The notes beneath the pieces are model-generated. The model did not search any database and was not told the origin of the DNA. It saw nothing but the letters and a program-made list of their open reading frames with translations. A stretch of DNA of 64,000 bases, taken from the NCBI GenBank assembly GCA_021397835.1, contig JAJFZO010000094.1, positions 4,316,001 through 4,380,000 of the forward strand, in the 5' to 3' direction. The DNA is from Moringa oleifera (Eukaryota; Streptophyta; Magnoliopsida; Brassicales; Moringaceae). Both the position numbers and the translations under genes were made by a program. This document shows positions 25,801 to 37,800 of this stretch, piece after piece (position 1 is the first letter of the stretch; each line of letters starts with the position of its first letter).

Positions 25801-26386
25801 GGCACCTTCTTAGTGCTTTGGGAATGAAGTTCTTCTCGTAATGAAAGATAAAGTCTTGCATACATTTCTGGAACCTCTTGTACTAAAACCAGTTTATGGT
25901 ATGCTGTCCTTAAAGTAAAGTAGACCATTTCAGACACTGCACATAACTCTTTAGCTCTTTTATGTAATGGGTTTGAAGTTTTCTTAGTCCTCGGGTCACC
26001 TCTTATATTCCATGAATATGGAATTCTTTAGCTGCAATGTAATTAGTTTTTTTTTTTTTTAAATCTTTGGGTCACAGATGAAAGAATTCTTCTGCGGGGA
26101 CAAGATATTATCAAAAAAGCCACCTTACTACAGAACTGCTGAGGTGCCTGATATGTGGTTTTCTACCCAACTCGTATGGGAAATCAAGGGTGCAGACTTT
26201 ACAGTTTCACCTGTTCACCAAGCTGCTATAGGTTTAGTTCATCCCTCCCGTGGCATTTCGATCAGATTCCCAAGATTCATTCGATCTGTATCAGATAGAA
26301 ATCCAGAAGAATGTAGCTCAGCTGCAGATATAGCTGAAATGTTTCACTCCCAGACTCGAAAGATGGATGTGAGTCATGAAGGTTGA
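12802..26386 (+). CDS. LIG6: DNA ligase 6: SNM1/Artemis-like nuclease domain fused to ATP-dependent DNA ligase
   Basis: Nineteen exons: 12802-15109, 15412-15529, 15655-15736, 16207-16309, 16420-16516, 17383-17485, 18155-18283, 18444-18491, 19661-19758, 19936-20001, 21989-22148, 22384-22491, 23546-23595, 23789-23823, 23985-24046, 24114-24275, 24379-24467, 25280-25379, 26078-26386. Phases are consistent and give 1408 aa, near the usual LIG6 length. Exon 1 encodes the metallo-beta-lactamase/beta-CASP domain: HFHSDH at 83-88, DANHCPGA (H145), HTGDFR (D171) and SEHSS (H359). The ligase part has the nucleotidyl-transfer motif CEYKYDGQR (K1051), FSRNGDETT, LDAEVVAV, FVFDIMFANG, EGIMFKSLD, WLKVKRDY and IRFPRF. 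The N-terminal part should process DNA ends and the C-terminal part seals nicks or breaks in the nucleus; plant LIG6 is linked to seed longevity and break repair. Motif IV has Phe where Val is usual. Three LINE fragments lie in introns. Exon 1's donor (GTTGGT) is weak. Confidence 0.95.
16666..16912 (+). mobile_element. LINE 3' fragment A in LIG6 intron 5
   Basis: A 5'-truncated LINE end in the same orientation as the host gene. It encodes RNKRAF...ETTLHVIKECWVRVLK ...FVNEEDLVDIIELLTS, the C-terminus of LINE ORF2, as in copies B, D and E. It is followed by the stem-loop gcacg-ctcat-ggtgc (16849-16863) and the shared 3' end cttttgtttctgttcaa. It is flanked by gatggtggaaaactt (16651-16665) and gatggtggaaagctt (16913-16927), a 15-bp target-site duplication with one mismatch. 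Confidence 0.85.
19809..19841. repeat. (TG)n microsatellite in LIG6 intron 9
   Basis: About 16 uninterrupted TG units, just 3' of exon 9. Short reading frames across it (Cys-Val runs) are artefacts of the repeat. Confidence 0.95.
20324..20651 (-). mobile_element. LINE 3' fragment B in LIG6 intron 10, with perfect TSD
   Basis: A 5'-truncated insertion of about 330 bp, antisense to LIG6. On the minus strand it encodes GELVAWSGIGRGKKKNRLVK... to ...FVNDEDAIDFIEMLTS, the ORF2 C-terminus. The 3' stem-loop GCACC/GGTGC (20362-20376) and a short A tail (T run at 20323-20329) follow. The 15-bp sequence tgagcatccgtctat occurs exactly at 20309-20323 and again at 20652-20666, a perfect target-site duplication. 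The insertion lies in the intron that splits the catalytic lysine codon. Confidence 0.93.
21341..21600. repeat. Imperfect inverted repeat (fold-back) in LIG6 intron 10
   Basis: The left arm (about 21341-21442) and right arm (about 21481-21585) are imperfectly complementary. The core is exact: tgtgggggaatgaa at 21419-21432 pairs with ttcattcccccaca at 21492-21505. gttactt/aagtaac pair inside it, and gaatttcacatcaaa against tttaatgtgagatttt outside it. Weaker pairing may extend to about 21170 and 21665. It has no coding capacity and could be a fold-back MITE or a degraded inverted duplication. Confidence 0.75.
22790..22985 (-). mobile_element. LINE 3' fragment C in LIG6 intron 12
   Basis: The most eroded copy. 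The minus strand still reads FINEEDLLDFIKFL at the ORF2 C-terminus (about 22855-22905), and a degenerate stem-loop gcacc-atgtga-gtgc lies at 22810-22824. The 5' edge near 22985 matches copy B around its ETPIAVLREN segment. No target-site duplication was found. Confidence 0.65.
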
Positions 26387-27291
26387 ATATGAACTCTGTT
26401 TCTGTATATATGCCAAAAGTTTGATTTTCATTAATGACTTGTATGATAACAAGTCATCAAAGACATGAACCTATACTAATATGGGCATGGTTTAATACAA
26501 ATATTATTTTGTAAATTTACTGCATGTAGCATATAATGACATCTAATATATCCAACCAAATTTGTGAATGATTCTTATGATGTCACTGATTTGGAAAAGG
26601 AGCACAAATTCAGATTTAAAAGAGCTCAAAATTGTGTTGTATTTTCAGTTGGTGATGGGTTATATTAATCTTTAATTTTATTTGATAATTGGTGAATTTC
26701 ACATTTATGATCCATTTCATGATCGGACTGATTAGTTTTAAGATGATTGGTGAATGTCCGAGGAAAAATGGTAAAAATGGGTCAGTTTCAGGATCAGAAG
26801 CCTGAGGCTGGAGGCCTGAAGCTGGAGGCCGAACCATCGTATTCTACCTCTGGCGCGCTTTTCATAGTTTCTCCGTCTCCCGCCAAATCGCATGACCGGC
26901 TATCTCCGGTTACAGTTGGTACGACACCTGTAAATCCGGTTCACGGATTTAAAAACGATTCACCATCCAACTACACGCAAAAACCACCGAAGGGCAAAAA
27001 TCAGTTCTTCCAAGGCACTTTCCGCTGTTTTTACTTGATTCTGTTGTTGGTTCCTATTGTTACTACGTATACCCATCAGCTTCTCATTTACCCACGAATC
27101 CCTTCCATCCCTGAGAACATATATCAATTGAAAAGAGCTTAATTTCTCCAAAAACGCCAACGTGCCTCTTTTCGTGCTTCATCTACTCCCGGGTTTTCTT
27201 GAAGTTCGATGAAGGTTCTGAAAACTAGGGTTTGCATTAATTGGAGCTCGGGAGTGCATTCAGATAGAGTGGTTTCCTGGGATTCGTGACA
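26387..27291. other. Intergenic: LIG6 3' flank and ASF1 promoter / 5' UTR
   Basis: No further gene is supported. A 131-codon reading frame at 26747-27142 has no recognisable domain and lies just upstream of the ASF1 start. It is more likely ASF1 promoter and leader sequence, being GC-richer than the DNA before it. The ASF1 5' UTR probably begins somewhere in 26850-27180. Confidence 0.5.
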
Positions 27292-29086
27292 ATGAGTGCT
27301 GTCAACATTACCAACGTCACTGTGCTAGATAATCCAGCGCTCTTTCTGACTCCATTTCAGTTCGAGATCTCTTATGAGTGCTTGACTCCTCTCAAAGACG
27401 GTACTCTCTGTTTCTCTCTCACACATACATGCATTTTCCATGATTTGAATGTTCTGCGTGTTTTATTTTGTACTTGTTTTTTTTCCTTTTTCTCGAGTTT
27501 CTTGGCTAGGTTATGCTTATGCTGAAGATTAATTGTTTGTCTGTTCGTTTGAGATAAACGGTGGAAAGGAAAGGAAACTAGAACTTTTTTATTTTTTGTT
27601 GGTTACGACGGTACTACTGGGTACGTACTCTTCTCAGGCAATCATCTCAGGAAGCAATCTTTTAGACTTGGGTGTTGTCAGTCATATATGGTTTAGCAAT
27701 CTTAAGTGGGGTTCTATTATATTAGGTTCTGTTGAATAAAGCATGAATTAATCATGGATGGCAATTGAAAATAAGTAGCTCCGGTGAAATAAAACCCTGA
27801 TGGAAACTCTAGAAAACAAATGAATGGATCTAAATATGACAGACTGATTAGTTCTGAGAACTTTTTGGTTTTGGTGGCAAATTATATATCTACTGTATGT
27901 AACAAATGATGTTTATCAAAGTTTTTGCACTCAAAATGCTTATCTGAATGGTACTTCATTGAGAGTATATATACATAGGGCCAAACCAGATTAGTTGGTG
28001 ATAGACCATTTGGTGTTGCAGTCAGCATAATATATTTTACAACACTATTCATTTGTGTCTCTATATGAGCAGATATGAACTCCAAGCTGATCCTGAATGT
28101 GATCCTATATCAAGTTTTAAACAATTGGCCTCTATCTGTTGCTTAAGCTTGGGGCATAATGATTGGTTATGACATTGGTAATTTTCTAGACGATGCAGTA
28201 TCCCCTTTGTACATCTTTTGAAGTGGCAGGACAGAAATTACAAAATGGCACTAATAAATAAGAAATATGAGAGATAAATATATAGAGTAACCTTCTTCAC
28301 ATAGATGGATATTTGGTCTAGGAGGAATTTTTTAAAAGTATGTATTTTCTATACATCTTTGAAAGATCTGAACCATTTTTCACTCTACTTTCTACTTTCT
28401 ACTTTTCACCACACACTCGACTTTTTCTCTTTCCACTCAGGTTTGTTGTTGTTTGGTTTTGTTCTTTTAGATTTTTCATTTATGGCGGTTAAAGCATTTT
28501 ATCAATCCTCAATTTTCCCCTCATATAAGTACTACACTTGTTGGTGTACACTGCAACTGTGGATTGTAGGTGACTTCATTTAGTTTGTGGTCAGACTTAG
28601 TTGAGCTGAGTTGAGTTACTTTATACTTTTATCTTTTAGGAGAGATGGGGACTGCAAATTTGAATGTTCCTCCAGACCCAAAGCAATTGGTAAGGGATAG
28701 AGAAATGGAAAGAATAAAGGAAGAACTCAAATGCACATCTATAGCTTATATATTAGCACTGAGTTAAGACACACCAACCCAGGAAGGGATAAATTGTCTT
28801 CCATTAGTAATGTGATCATTTGCACATATTAATCTTAGCATCCTTAAGCGCATAGTTTAGAGCATTTAAAATGTTGTTGGAAGCTATCAGATAGACTAAG
28901 AATATGTAGAGCTACAAAATGGAGTAGATGTGTGAATATTTTCTTTGCATCCAGATCAGGAACATGGATAAAGTTTTCCGTGTTACTAAGTTTAATCTGA
29001 ACTCAACTGAGTGCGTATAACTGCCTCCTCTGTCTTTTCTTTCCTTTCCCTTTGTTCATTCACATATTCAATACATGCATTCATAC

Positions 29087-29158
<72 letters not shown>

Positions 29159-30536
29159 ATCTGCATGTACTTAGGACCTTAGCTGTATGGTTGATGTCCA
29201 ACTTTTTACCTTTTTAAATGTCCACTGTGTATGGAATTGAATATGTGCATCCATCGTTTGATCATCAGGAGTCAGAAATGTGATTTCAGTATTGTTCACC
29301 ATAGATATCTCCCAGTAATTCTGGTTATAGTATATTGGTCACCCAATTGTGGCTCTTTTTCGTTCTGTTGGTTTGATGTTCAAGCCTTTGTGATGTTTGC
29401 ATCTTTCATTCAAGACTAAAAGCTATGACTCATCTTTCTCATGAGAAGTATCTGTTCTTGTCCTCATGGTAGTGATACCTCATGGTAGTGATAGTCACAT
29501 GTTCGAATGTTATAATGATGGAAGGTAGCAAGTTAATGTAACTGATCTGCAATCTGCTGATAGTTTAGGCACATATTGCACCCTCTGAAGCATTTATGCT
29601 GAGAAGTAGAAGGGACCTTTTGGATCAGATAAGGGAACAGGGGTAAAAGGTGTAATTATCTACCATTGCTTTCCTACCTATAAAGATTATTGCATGTCTA
29701 CTGTAAATAAGCACTTTTCTGGAGCTCTAGTTGAAGTTTTCTTTGTGCTCTTGTTATCTGATGCTAAATAATTGAATATTTTTTGATGGGATCCCCAGGA
29801 TTGCAATATGGCGATATTATAGTGTTGCTGCAATTTAATAGCTAACGTAGGGACCAAATTTAAGTTATGTTAGCTCTTGTACTAGGCTTTGCTGATTCTA
29901 CGTGTCCAGATTGACCCATTTTCGTCATGTAATTTCTGTATAGATTTGGAATGGAAACTCATCTATGTAGGATCCGCTGAGGATGAGACATATGATCAGC
30001 TGCTAGAGAGTGTACTTGTTGGGCCTGTCAATGTTGGAAATTATCGTTTTGTATTTCAGGTAATTGACTCTTTGTTGTAGTTATTTGGGATTATTGTGTT
30101 TGGTTTGCGCATGGCATTTGATTCCAGGCATTTATGCTTGGTTCGCAAAACTTTGCAGGCAGACCCTCCGGACCCATCGAAGATCCGTGAAGAAGATATA
30201 ATTGGTGTAACAGTGCTTCTTTTGACATGCTCATATCTGGGTCAGGAATTTGTTCGAGTGGGCTACTATGTGAACAATGATTATGATGATGAGCAGCTTA
30301 GAGAGGAGCCACCTCCTAAGGTGTTGATTGACAAAGTCCAGAGAAATATTCTATCTGACAAACCCAGGGTTACAAAATTCCCGATTAATTTTCATCCTGA
30401 GAACAGTGAAAATGGAGAACATCCTGAGAACAGTGAAAATGGAGAACCACCAGCACCTGATCAGCCTGATGACACTGGAGGAAATCGGAAGCTGCCCATC
30501 TCACCAGACCATCCTTTGAATGGACAGGAACCTTAG
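27292..30536 (+). CDS. ASF1: Histone chaperone ASF1
   Basis: Three exons, 27292-27400, 29944-30059 and 30159-30536, giving 200 aa. The protein begins [20 protein letters not shown] and continues with [20 protein letters not shown] and [20 protein letters not shown]. It then has [20 protein letters not shown] and VGYYVNNDY, the immunoglobulin-like ASF1 core (about residues 1-155) that binds H3-H4. The acidic, proline-rich tail (about 160-200) is plant-type and contains an exact 9-residue duplication. ASF1 hands H3-H4 dimers to CAF-1 and HIRA during replication and transcription in the nucleus. Intron 1 is long (2.5 kb) and carries a TG microsatellite. The ATG at 27292 is the only start that gives the conserved N-terminus. 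Confidence 0.97.
29092..29144. repeat. (TG)n microsatellite in ASF1 intron 1
   Basis: About 26 TG units followed by several GTAT units (29145-29158). It is a likely polymorphic marker. Reading frames across it are artefacts. Confidence 0.95.
30393..30446 (+). repeat. Exact 27-bp tandem duplication in ASF1 tail
   Basis: Two identical 27-bp units (30393-30419 and 30420-30446) each encode HPENSENGE in the disordered C-terminal tail. They are in frame and identical at DNA level, so the duplication looks recent. Confidence 0.95.
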
Positions 30537-31885
30537 TGCAGTAATGTGTCCACCACTTTTAACTGCGGTCACATGCCATTGTTCTGGGTTACTCTCCCAG
30601 AATTTTGTGGTGAAATTTGGCCTTGAACCATGCATATTGCTTTTACAATGATGTAATAGAGGGTTTGAGGAAGTGATGACTGAGCGATGCCAAGCTGAAT
30701 TTCATGGAAACAATTATGATCTGCATCTCAATTTGATTTCTGAAGTTTGTAGTAATACTTGAGGGAATTTTTGATCCGTTAGCTTTACCAACCCAACATG
30801 AGCCTAATGTTTCCTTTTTTTCTTTTTTTTTTTCCCATGTGAATGTGGCAGTCATTTTCTTCAGATCCTGTCTCTCTGCTGAAGCATAAAACAGTTTCTG
30901 AATGTCAAGACTTTAAGAATACCCATTAGAATTGCCTATTGGCATCATTTTTCTCTATTTTGATTTCTCTCATCTTATTTTCTGATTGCTCAAAGAGGTG
31001 TGAGAGCCTCAGCCAGGAGACTAACAGCAGCTGAAAAGATCTTGACATGGAAACACAGTGAGGTCTATTTGAGCAAAACATTACCTTTACAAAATGTTTA
31101 AATCATAAATTGTTAGAAATGAAGCAGAACAATTGTTCTGGAAGAATGCCTACGGGATTGGAAGAATGCGAACGGGGTGAGAGTACCAGCCTTGGTTCTT
31201 GCAATGTGGCAGCCCGAGAAGATTCAGATAAGAGTCTGGTGAAGAGTAAAGAAGGAGATGATCAAAGATAGTTCTTCTACTTCAATTTGTTAATCCTCAT
31301 TGCTTATGGCCCCATAAAGAGCAACCAATACAGTGCATGATACTGTAGCCTAATTTACGGCCGAAATAGTGAAGCAAAAGTAAGGTCCTTAATTGAAAGA
31401 TGCAAAGAAGTGCTCTAGAAACTGCCAGTGACTAGCTTATCCAGTCCAGGTAACATGACAAATCCAGAAGTAGCCACAAAAAGGATCAATAGTCAACTTT
31501 GTTCCCAGATTAAAGATTTATGACAAGCTAAGTGAACCCAAAATTAAGTCATTTCATCCCTGACTGGTAAATTCAAGTCTGAGTGTGTTTAAAGTAGCTT
31601 TTCAAAAATAGTACAGTGAAGCTTAGATTGCGCTTTACAGGATTAGTATTGTGCTCGACATTCACTTTGGAAAAGTAAATATGATGTTTTCCAATATTAG
31701 AGAGCATAGTATGACATGATTTCAGTTAAAAAAAAAAATTGAGGCAGGCATAAGAAAATGCTAGTAAAATGATCACTTTGCAATTGCTATACTATAGTCT
31801 AAATGCCTCACTGAATAAGATACTACTAGTAGCCCTGTAGGTGTTACAAATGAAATTCATTCCGGATAGTAGCAAACTAGAAACT
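30537..31885. other. Convergent intergenic region between ASF1 and zinc-finger gene
   Basis: The 3' flanks of two convergent genes. Poly-T/A runs occur at about 30810-30835 and 31727-31740. No gene, RNA or recognisable element was seen. Confidence 0.6.
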
Positions 31886-34800
31886 TCAGTCCTCATTTTT
31901 ACGGCCTTTCTTGACAGGCCTTTTGTCAATTGCCTTCATCCCTCCATTATCAATCGATTTCTGCAGTTAGAGATTAAGGAATCAGGTCAGCCACATAAAC
32001 TTTAGAATCAATAAGATCCATGCAATTATGACTCAATATTTTATTACCTTCTTTCTCATCCTTGAACTTCTCCACTGTCGCCGTGGCCCCTTACTTTTCC
32101 TTATCTGATTATAGTGGCACAAATTAGCAGAGTCAAGTTAGCTAGCCAATTCTGACATATCAGCTTCAGTTCAAGCATCCTTATTTGCAGGATCCACAGA
32201 TTTTGATAAAACCAACCTGTGCAGCAGCTAAATCTGGAGAATGCATACCCTCTCCAGTCTCTTGATTCTCAATTTCTCCATCACTGTTGAGCATGGCTTT
32301 CAACCTACCTTCTTTTAGTAATTTCTCTGACCGAGCATGTCTCTGCCATGATAAAATTATTTTTCCATTAGGTCATAAATTGAAGGCTAACATAAAACTC
32401 ATACCAGCTCTGGTGGTTATTCTCTTCATCTTGATCAATTTGCAGGTAATAAACAAATTACAGAGCCAATGAAATAATCTTGCTCTTATGCAGCACAAGT
32501 GAAAAAATGATAAGGGAATCTAACTCTAGGTACATGGAATACCCCTCTCTAACAAGTGAACGGATCTGGTTATTAATTTGTTTGTTTGAGATTCTCCTCA
32601 GATGAACGCAACAGTAGGGAAATCACTGCAATGTTTCAGCAAGTATCTTTATTATTATTATTTTTTTTGAACAGAAACGAAGAGAAGTATTATATACTAA
32701 GCACCAAGGGGGTGCAACCCATTACAGTTTTTGTGAGATTTTACAAATTAATAGCTCCATGAACTCAGTTAGATCTTCTTCATTTACAAAATCAACATCC
32801 TATTCCCAGAATTTTAACACTTCAACCTAAGAATCTCTAATTACAGTAAAAGGAGCTTCACAATTGTCAAAGCCTTCATGTTTTTTGTTGCCACACACCA
32901 AAAAAATTAAGCGAAGAATCATCTTGACCACTCTCTGCTTCCTTCTCCCAAGCCCCTGCCCCGTCCAAGCCACTACCTCCGCCTCCACTGATCCTGCAGC
33001 TACCCAACATAGCCCCAGCAACCTCAGAACCAGTACCCACAGCTCTGCAGTCCATTTGCACCCAGTCAGACCATGATAAACAGTCTCATTCTGCTCCTTA
33101 CGGAGATAGCAGCTGTTAACTATAATTTTTTCCCCCTTCCTTAAGTTAACAATTGTCAAAATCTTACCCTTTGCTACCTCCCATGTGAAAAAGCTACCTT
33201 GGACTGCACCTTAGCTTTCCAAACCTGTTTCCAGGGAAACTGAATATTCTCATCTCCCTTGCATAGCCCCTTAAAATATGATTTTACCGTGAAACATTTC
33301 CTTTCCCCACTGCTCAACTTCCAGGATACAGTGTCCTCCATACTGCCCTCTAAACTGGCACACTGGATCCTGGAGTACAAGTCACCTAGCTGCCCCACCT
33401 CCCAATCTTGCAGATTTCTGCATAACTGAACAAACCAGGCCCCTCCCTCTGTGCCAACCTCCCAACACTCACTGAACCAAGCATCTTTGTTGTGCACTAG
33501 AAAATAGACAACAGGGAAAACCTCCCATGGTGCCTCCCCACACCAAAAATCATGCCAGAATTTTATTGACCTACGATTTCCAGCCTTGAACTGTATCCAG
33601 AATTTTAATTTCTTCTGCTCCTTCCTTACTACTTTCCACAGCCAAGAGCCATATGTTCCCCTTCCTGGTTTTGTTGTCCATCCCCCTTCCACTTCCCCAT
33701 ATTTACTCCTTACAATCCTCCTCCACCCTCTTTTTCAACCATATATCTCCACAACCACTTGCCAAGTAATTGTTTGTTAAACAAAGTGAAATCCTTCACT
33801 CCTAGCCCTCCCAAGGCAATGGGCTGGGTCACCACTTCCAGTTCACCAAATGATACTCAAAGCCATCTCCAAAACTGCCCCATAGGAAGTTTCTTTGTAT
33901 GGCTTCCAGTTTTAGAGCTACTCCCTTTGGTAATGGAAAGAACGACATGAAGTAAACCGGCAAATTCGTGAGTGTACTTTTAATGAGAGAGTCAACCAAT
34001 CAGCTTTGGATCAGTACTGCTTTCTTCCAACCCATCAACTTTCACTCAAACCTTCTGCTGCCCCTTTCCAAATGGATTTATCTTTACATCCAGCACCGAG
34101 GGAAGACCCAGGTACTTAATAGGGAAGCTAGTAGCTAGTCAAACTGCAGCCATAACAGCAGCCAACTTCCTTGCATTTTCCACATCACCTACACTGCCAA
34201 CTCAAATTTGGACAAATTAATTTTCAGACCTGAGACTGCCTCAAAAATCGGCAGCATACTCCTTAGATTAACTAACTCCTCTCTTGCACCGCAGAAGATT
34301 ATAGTATCATCCGCAAATAAAATGTGATTCACCTACACGTCATCTTCCTGGCTACCAACATTGAACCCCTCCACCAGCCCTCTATTCCCTGCCCTTGTCA
34401 ACAGTCTACCCAGGGCCTCCATAACTAGCAAATAGAAGTAATGGTGATATGATGTTTACAGCCCCTTTTTTCTTTGGTATCAGTACTAAGAAAGTGACAT
34501 TTAGTGACTTGACAAACATCCTATTCTTATGGAAATCCCCAAACAGCCACATCATGTCATCTTTCATCACCTCCCAATTTGATTTTAGAAAGGCCATTGT
34601 AAAACCATTGGGCCCCGAAGCTTTATCACCATCACATTCTTATAGAGCACTCTGTACCTCTTCTTTCCCAAATTGTAGTTCTATTCGCTCTCTTAACTTC
34701 CTATCAATTTCTTTGAAATTCAGCCCCCCTAGCTTAGGACGCCACCTCTCATTTTCTTGATACAGATTCTTGTAAAAACTTCTCACTCCCTCCTTTATCT

Positions 34801-37800
34801 CCCTTTCCTCAAACAACATAACATCATCAATTTGCATTTTACAGATGAAATTACCTCTCCTATGGGCATTGGTTGTTTTATAAAAAAAGATTGTGTTTCT
34901 GTCCCCAGCCTTCAGCCATAAAGCTTTCGATTTCTACCTCCAAGACATTTCTTCCAGCTTCAGTAAGTGACCAATTCATTGTTTACCTCCATTCTTCTGG
35001 CCTGTGCTTCCCTGTTACTTTCTCCCCCCATAATGATGTTGTCAAGCCTCTGTAACTCATCCCACATCACTGCTTTTAGCTGCCCCAAACTCCCAAAATG
35101 CTCCTTGTTCCATCTTTTTGACTCTTTCTTAACTCTTTTCAACTTCCCTACCCTCCCACCATTTCATAGCTAATTTGTCAAAACCCTTGACCCTTATCCA
35201 TATGTTTTCGAATCTAAAAGGGCATGGACCCCTCCTCATACCCTCCATTACTAACATGAGAGGATTGTGGTCTGACATTGGTGAAGATAACAATAACTGA
35301 TGAATATGGATACATAATTTTAAAGATGAGAAACTAGTCTAATCTAGACACGAAAGGATTGTTTCTCATATTGGACCAGGTGAACACTCCAACAATCAAC
35401 GTGTAAATCACGGAGCCCCATATAAGAAACCACCTCCCTAAACTCGCCTAAAGTGTCCCTCCTTTTCATTGTCCTTGTCTTTTCATGAGGAAACATAACC
35501 TCATTAAAGTCACCCATGGAATTTCTTCAAACCTCATTTGGCACTCCCTTAGATCCTCCCATAGTACTCTCCTTTCCCCGCTAATACAGTTTCCATATAC
35601 ACCAGCATACATCCAATCACAACCTCTCCCTTCCATTTCAAAGATGCCAGATATAGACATCGTACCCTCCTAGCTTTAGCTTCTCGTTCCAACAAACCAA
35701 AAATCTCCCTCGAACTCCCTTCTGTCTTAGCCTCCCATTCAACATTCTGCCAATTTCATATAGATTTAACTATCCTTGGAGTCATCTCTCCAATCTTAGT
35801 CTCCTACAAACACACTATGTCAACCTTCCACCTATTAATTGATTGTTTCACAATGCTTCTTTGCTCTCCACTGTTTATTCCTCTTACATTCCATGAAAGG
35901 ATTTTAACTACCATTGCTTCAAGAATAACCGGGGCTTACTAGGACCTCCTCATGATCTTCTCCTTCCCCTTCTCAGACTTATCGTAGATTACCCTACATT
36001 CCAACCTCTTAAGTTCCCAATTTATGTCCCTGTTAATTTTCCCCTTCCTACATATCTTTCCTTTCTTAGCTTGCCCAAATTGTCTCCTCTTCTTCACCTT
36101 TGAAAAGAATACCTGACACTCCTCCATACCTTCCAATGAGATGTCCAATAGTCTACATATACTGGACAGATTCCTTACCACTCTCTCTAAGGCTTCTTAT
36201 TGCCACCTTGCTACTTCATCCACCTCTGATTCATCATTTATCAATCCCGGTAGCCCATCCTCCATTTGCACCACCATCTCACTAAGTCCGCTCTTCTCCT
36301 TGAAAGCCTCCTTCACTACCCACACATCCTCACAGCATGACTATCTCCTCTACATCCCTTCCCGACCCCATACCTGTACTTGACATCGTTTTATCCCCTG
36401 CTGCATTTCCTTCTTCCGCCTGATCCCTGCACTGCCTTGATTCTCCCCTCAACAACATCAAATTAATCTTCCTCGTCGACAAGAGGCCGGCTACTGCAGG
36501 AGAAACAAATCTATCGACTTTGGGGCAGCTACGAACACCCTGAACGGCCAATGGCATTTTGGCATCAAGATTTCTGGCCATGACTGCTTCAAGTGCTTCA
36601 TCACTTTGATTTAACCCACACCCCGTTAACTCAATCTGTTTGATATATTATTATCCAACCCATATCCGAACGAAAGGCCCATCTCATTAGGAGTCAATTT
36701 GCTACCACCTGAGTCGGACTCCGTTTGATCCCCACCCACGCATTGGATTCAGCCCAGATCGACAACCCTCTTGCCCGCCCCACATTCCCCCATGCCCACT
36801 TATCTCCTTCACCCAACTCTCCACCCTACGCCCTAGACCTTGTACATTCCCTGAATCCCTACCGTCAATTACCACCTCTCTCCATGGTCGACCCCTTTTC
36901 AATAGTTTGTCCCCCTGCCATGACCCATTCTCCTATATTTTTGACCTAACTCACAGTGGAGGGTTAGCTATGATGCCCACTATAACATTTGGCCTCCCTT
37001 TGACTCTGAGCATTCGCCCCAAAGCCATCCCCATTCTCCATTTCCTGATCTCCCTTACCTATGCCCTCCTTTTTTGAAAACACAAGCACCCTCCTTAACC
37101 ACCCAAAGCTCTCACCTTTCAGCATGTAGACTATTCGTACTTTCTTTATCCTGTGCTCCGAAAGCCTTAGGAATGCCCTGCTTCTATTTGAACCAAACGA
37201 CGCCATAAATACTTTAATACCCTCTCTTCTTTTCCTCACCCAACCTACTTTACTTGCTGCCTCAATCAGACTGCTCATTGATAAGCAAAACCACCTCTAA
37301 TCATCTCTGCTTAGATGCAACGACACCCTTCTCCCTCTTTCTTGCTCAGTGATCCATCACCGTCATCCCCTCCTCTTCAAATTCAAAAAAGTTTTCTCTC
37401 TATCCTAATGGCGAGGACTGCCATTTCGCTCTCTGTACACTTTCAGTCTTCTTACAACTATTCGACCCAAAGAAGTCTAACCACTAAGCTAAGTATCCTT
37501 ACTTTTTTTAAAACATAGAATAGCTCTAAGCTGGCACAAAAAGCACATATATTTATAGCACTCCAACCATCAAGTCTCCCTTTAGTCAAAAAAACCTTCA
37601 AGCACAAGGCAGCAAAAATCCACCAACTCAATTATCAGAACAAAGGACCGCATTTCATCCAAGTTTTCACTTAGCACATAATCAAGATTATTTATCATTT
37701 TCTTTACCCACCCTCAACGAAAGGTGACTATAATTGCGTTACTATCTTGCTTCTTGAATGCCAAGAAAAGGTGATTGCAACTGAATTTTTTTAAGCTTAT

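Larger units (their letters stand above)
32654..37490 (-). mobile_element. LINE D, near full-length but degenerate (zinc-finger gene intron 3)
   Basis: An insertion of about 4.8 kb in the same orientation as its host gene. From 5' to 3' on the minus strand it has ORF1 remnants (about 37420-36000) and ORF2 with endonuclease, reverse transcriptase, zinc-binding region and C-terminal segment (35914-32741). These are followed by the stem-loop GCACC-AAGGG-GGTGC (32701-32715) and an A tail (T run about 32661-32668). The flanks aagtatctttatt (32641) and aagtatccttact (37491) resemble a target-site duplication with two mismatches. Multiple stops and an internal deletion make it inactive. Confidence 0.9.

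Noticed and set aside
26747..27142. 131-codon frame with a hydrophobic segment upstream of ASF1
   Set aside because: No domain, low-complexity start, overlaps the expected ASF1 promoter and leader, and a minus-strand frame overlaps it as well.
28992..29217. Frames rich in alternating Cys-Val or His-Thr on both strands
   Set aside because: Produced by the (TG)n microsatellite.
36100..37000. Pro/Ser-rich plus-strand frames in LINE D
   Set aside because: They are antisense to Gly/Arg-rich LINE ORF1 remnants, so they are composition artefacts.
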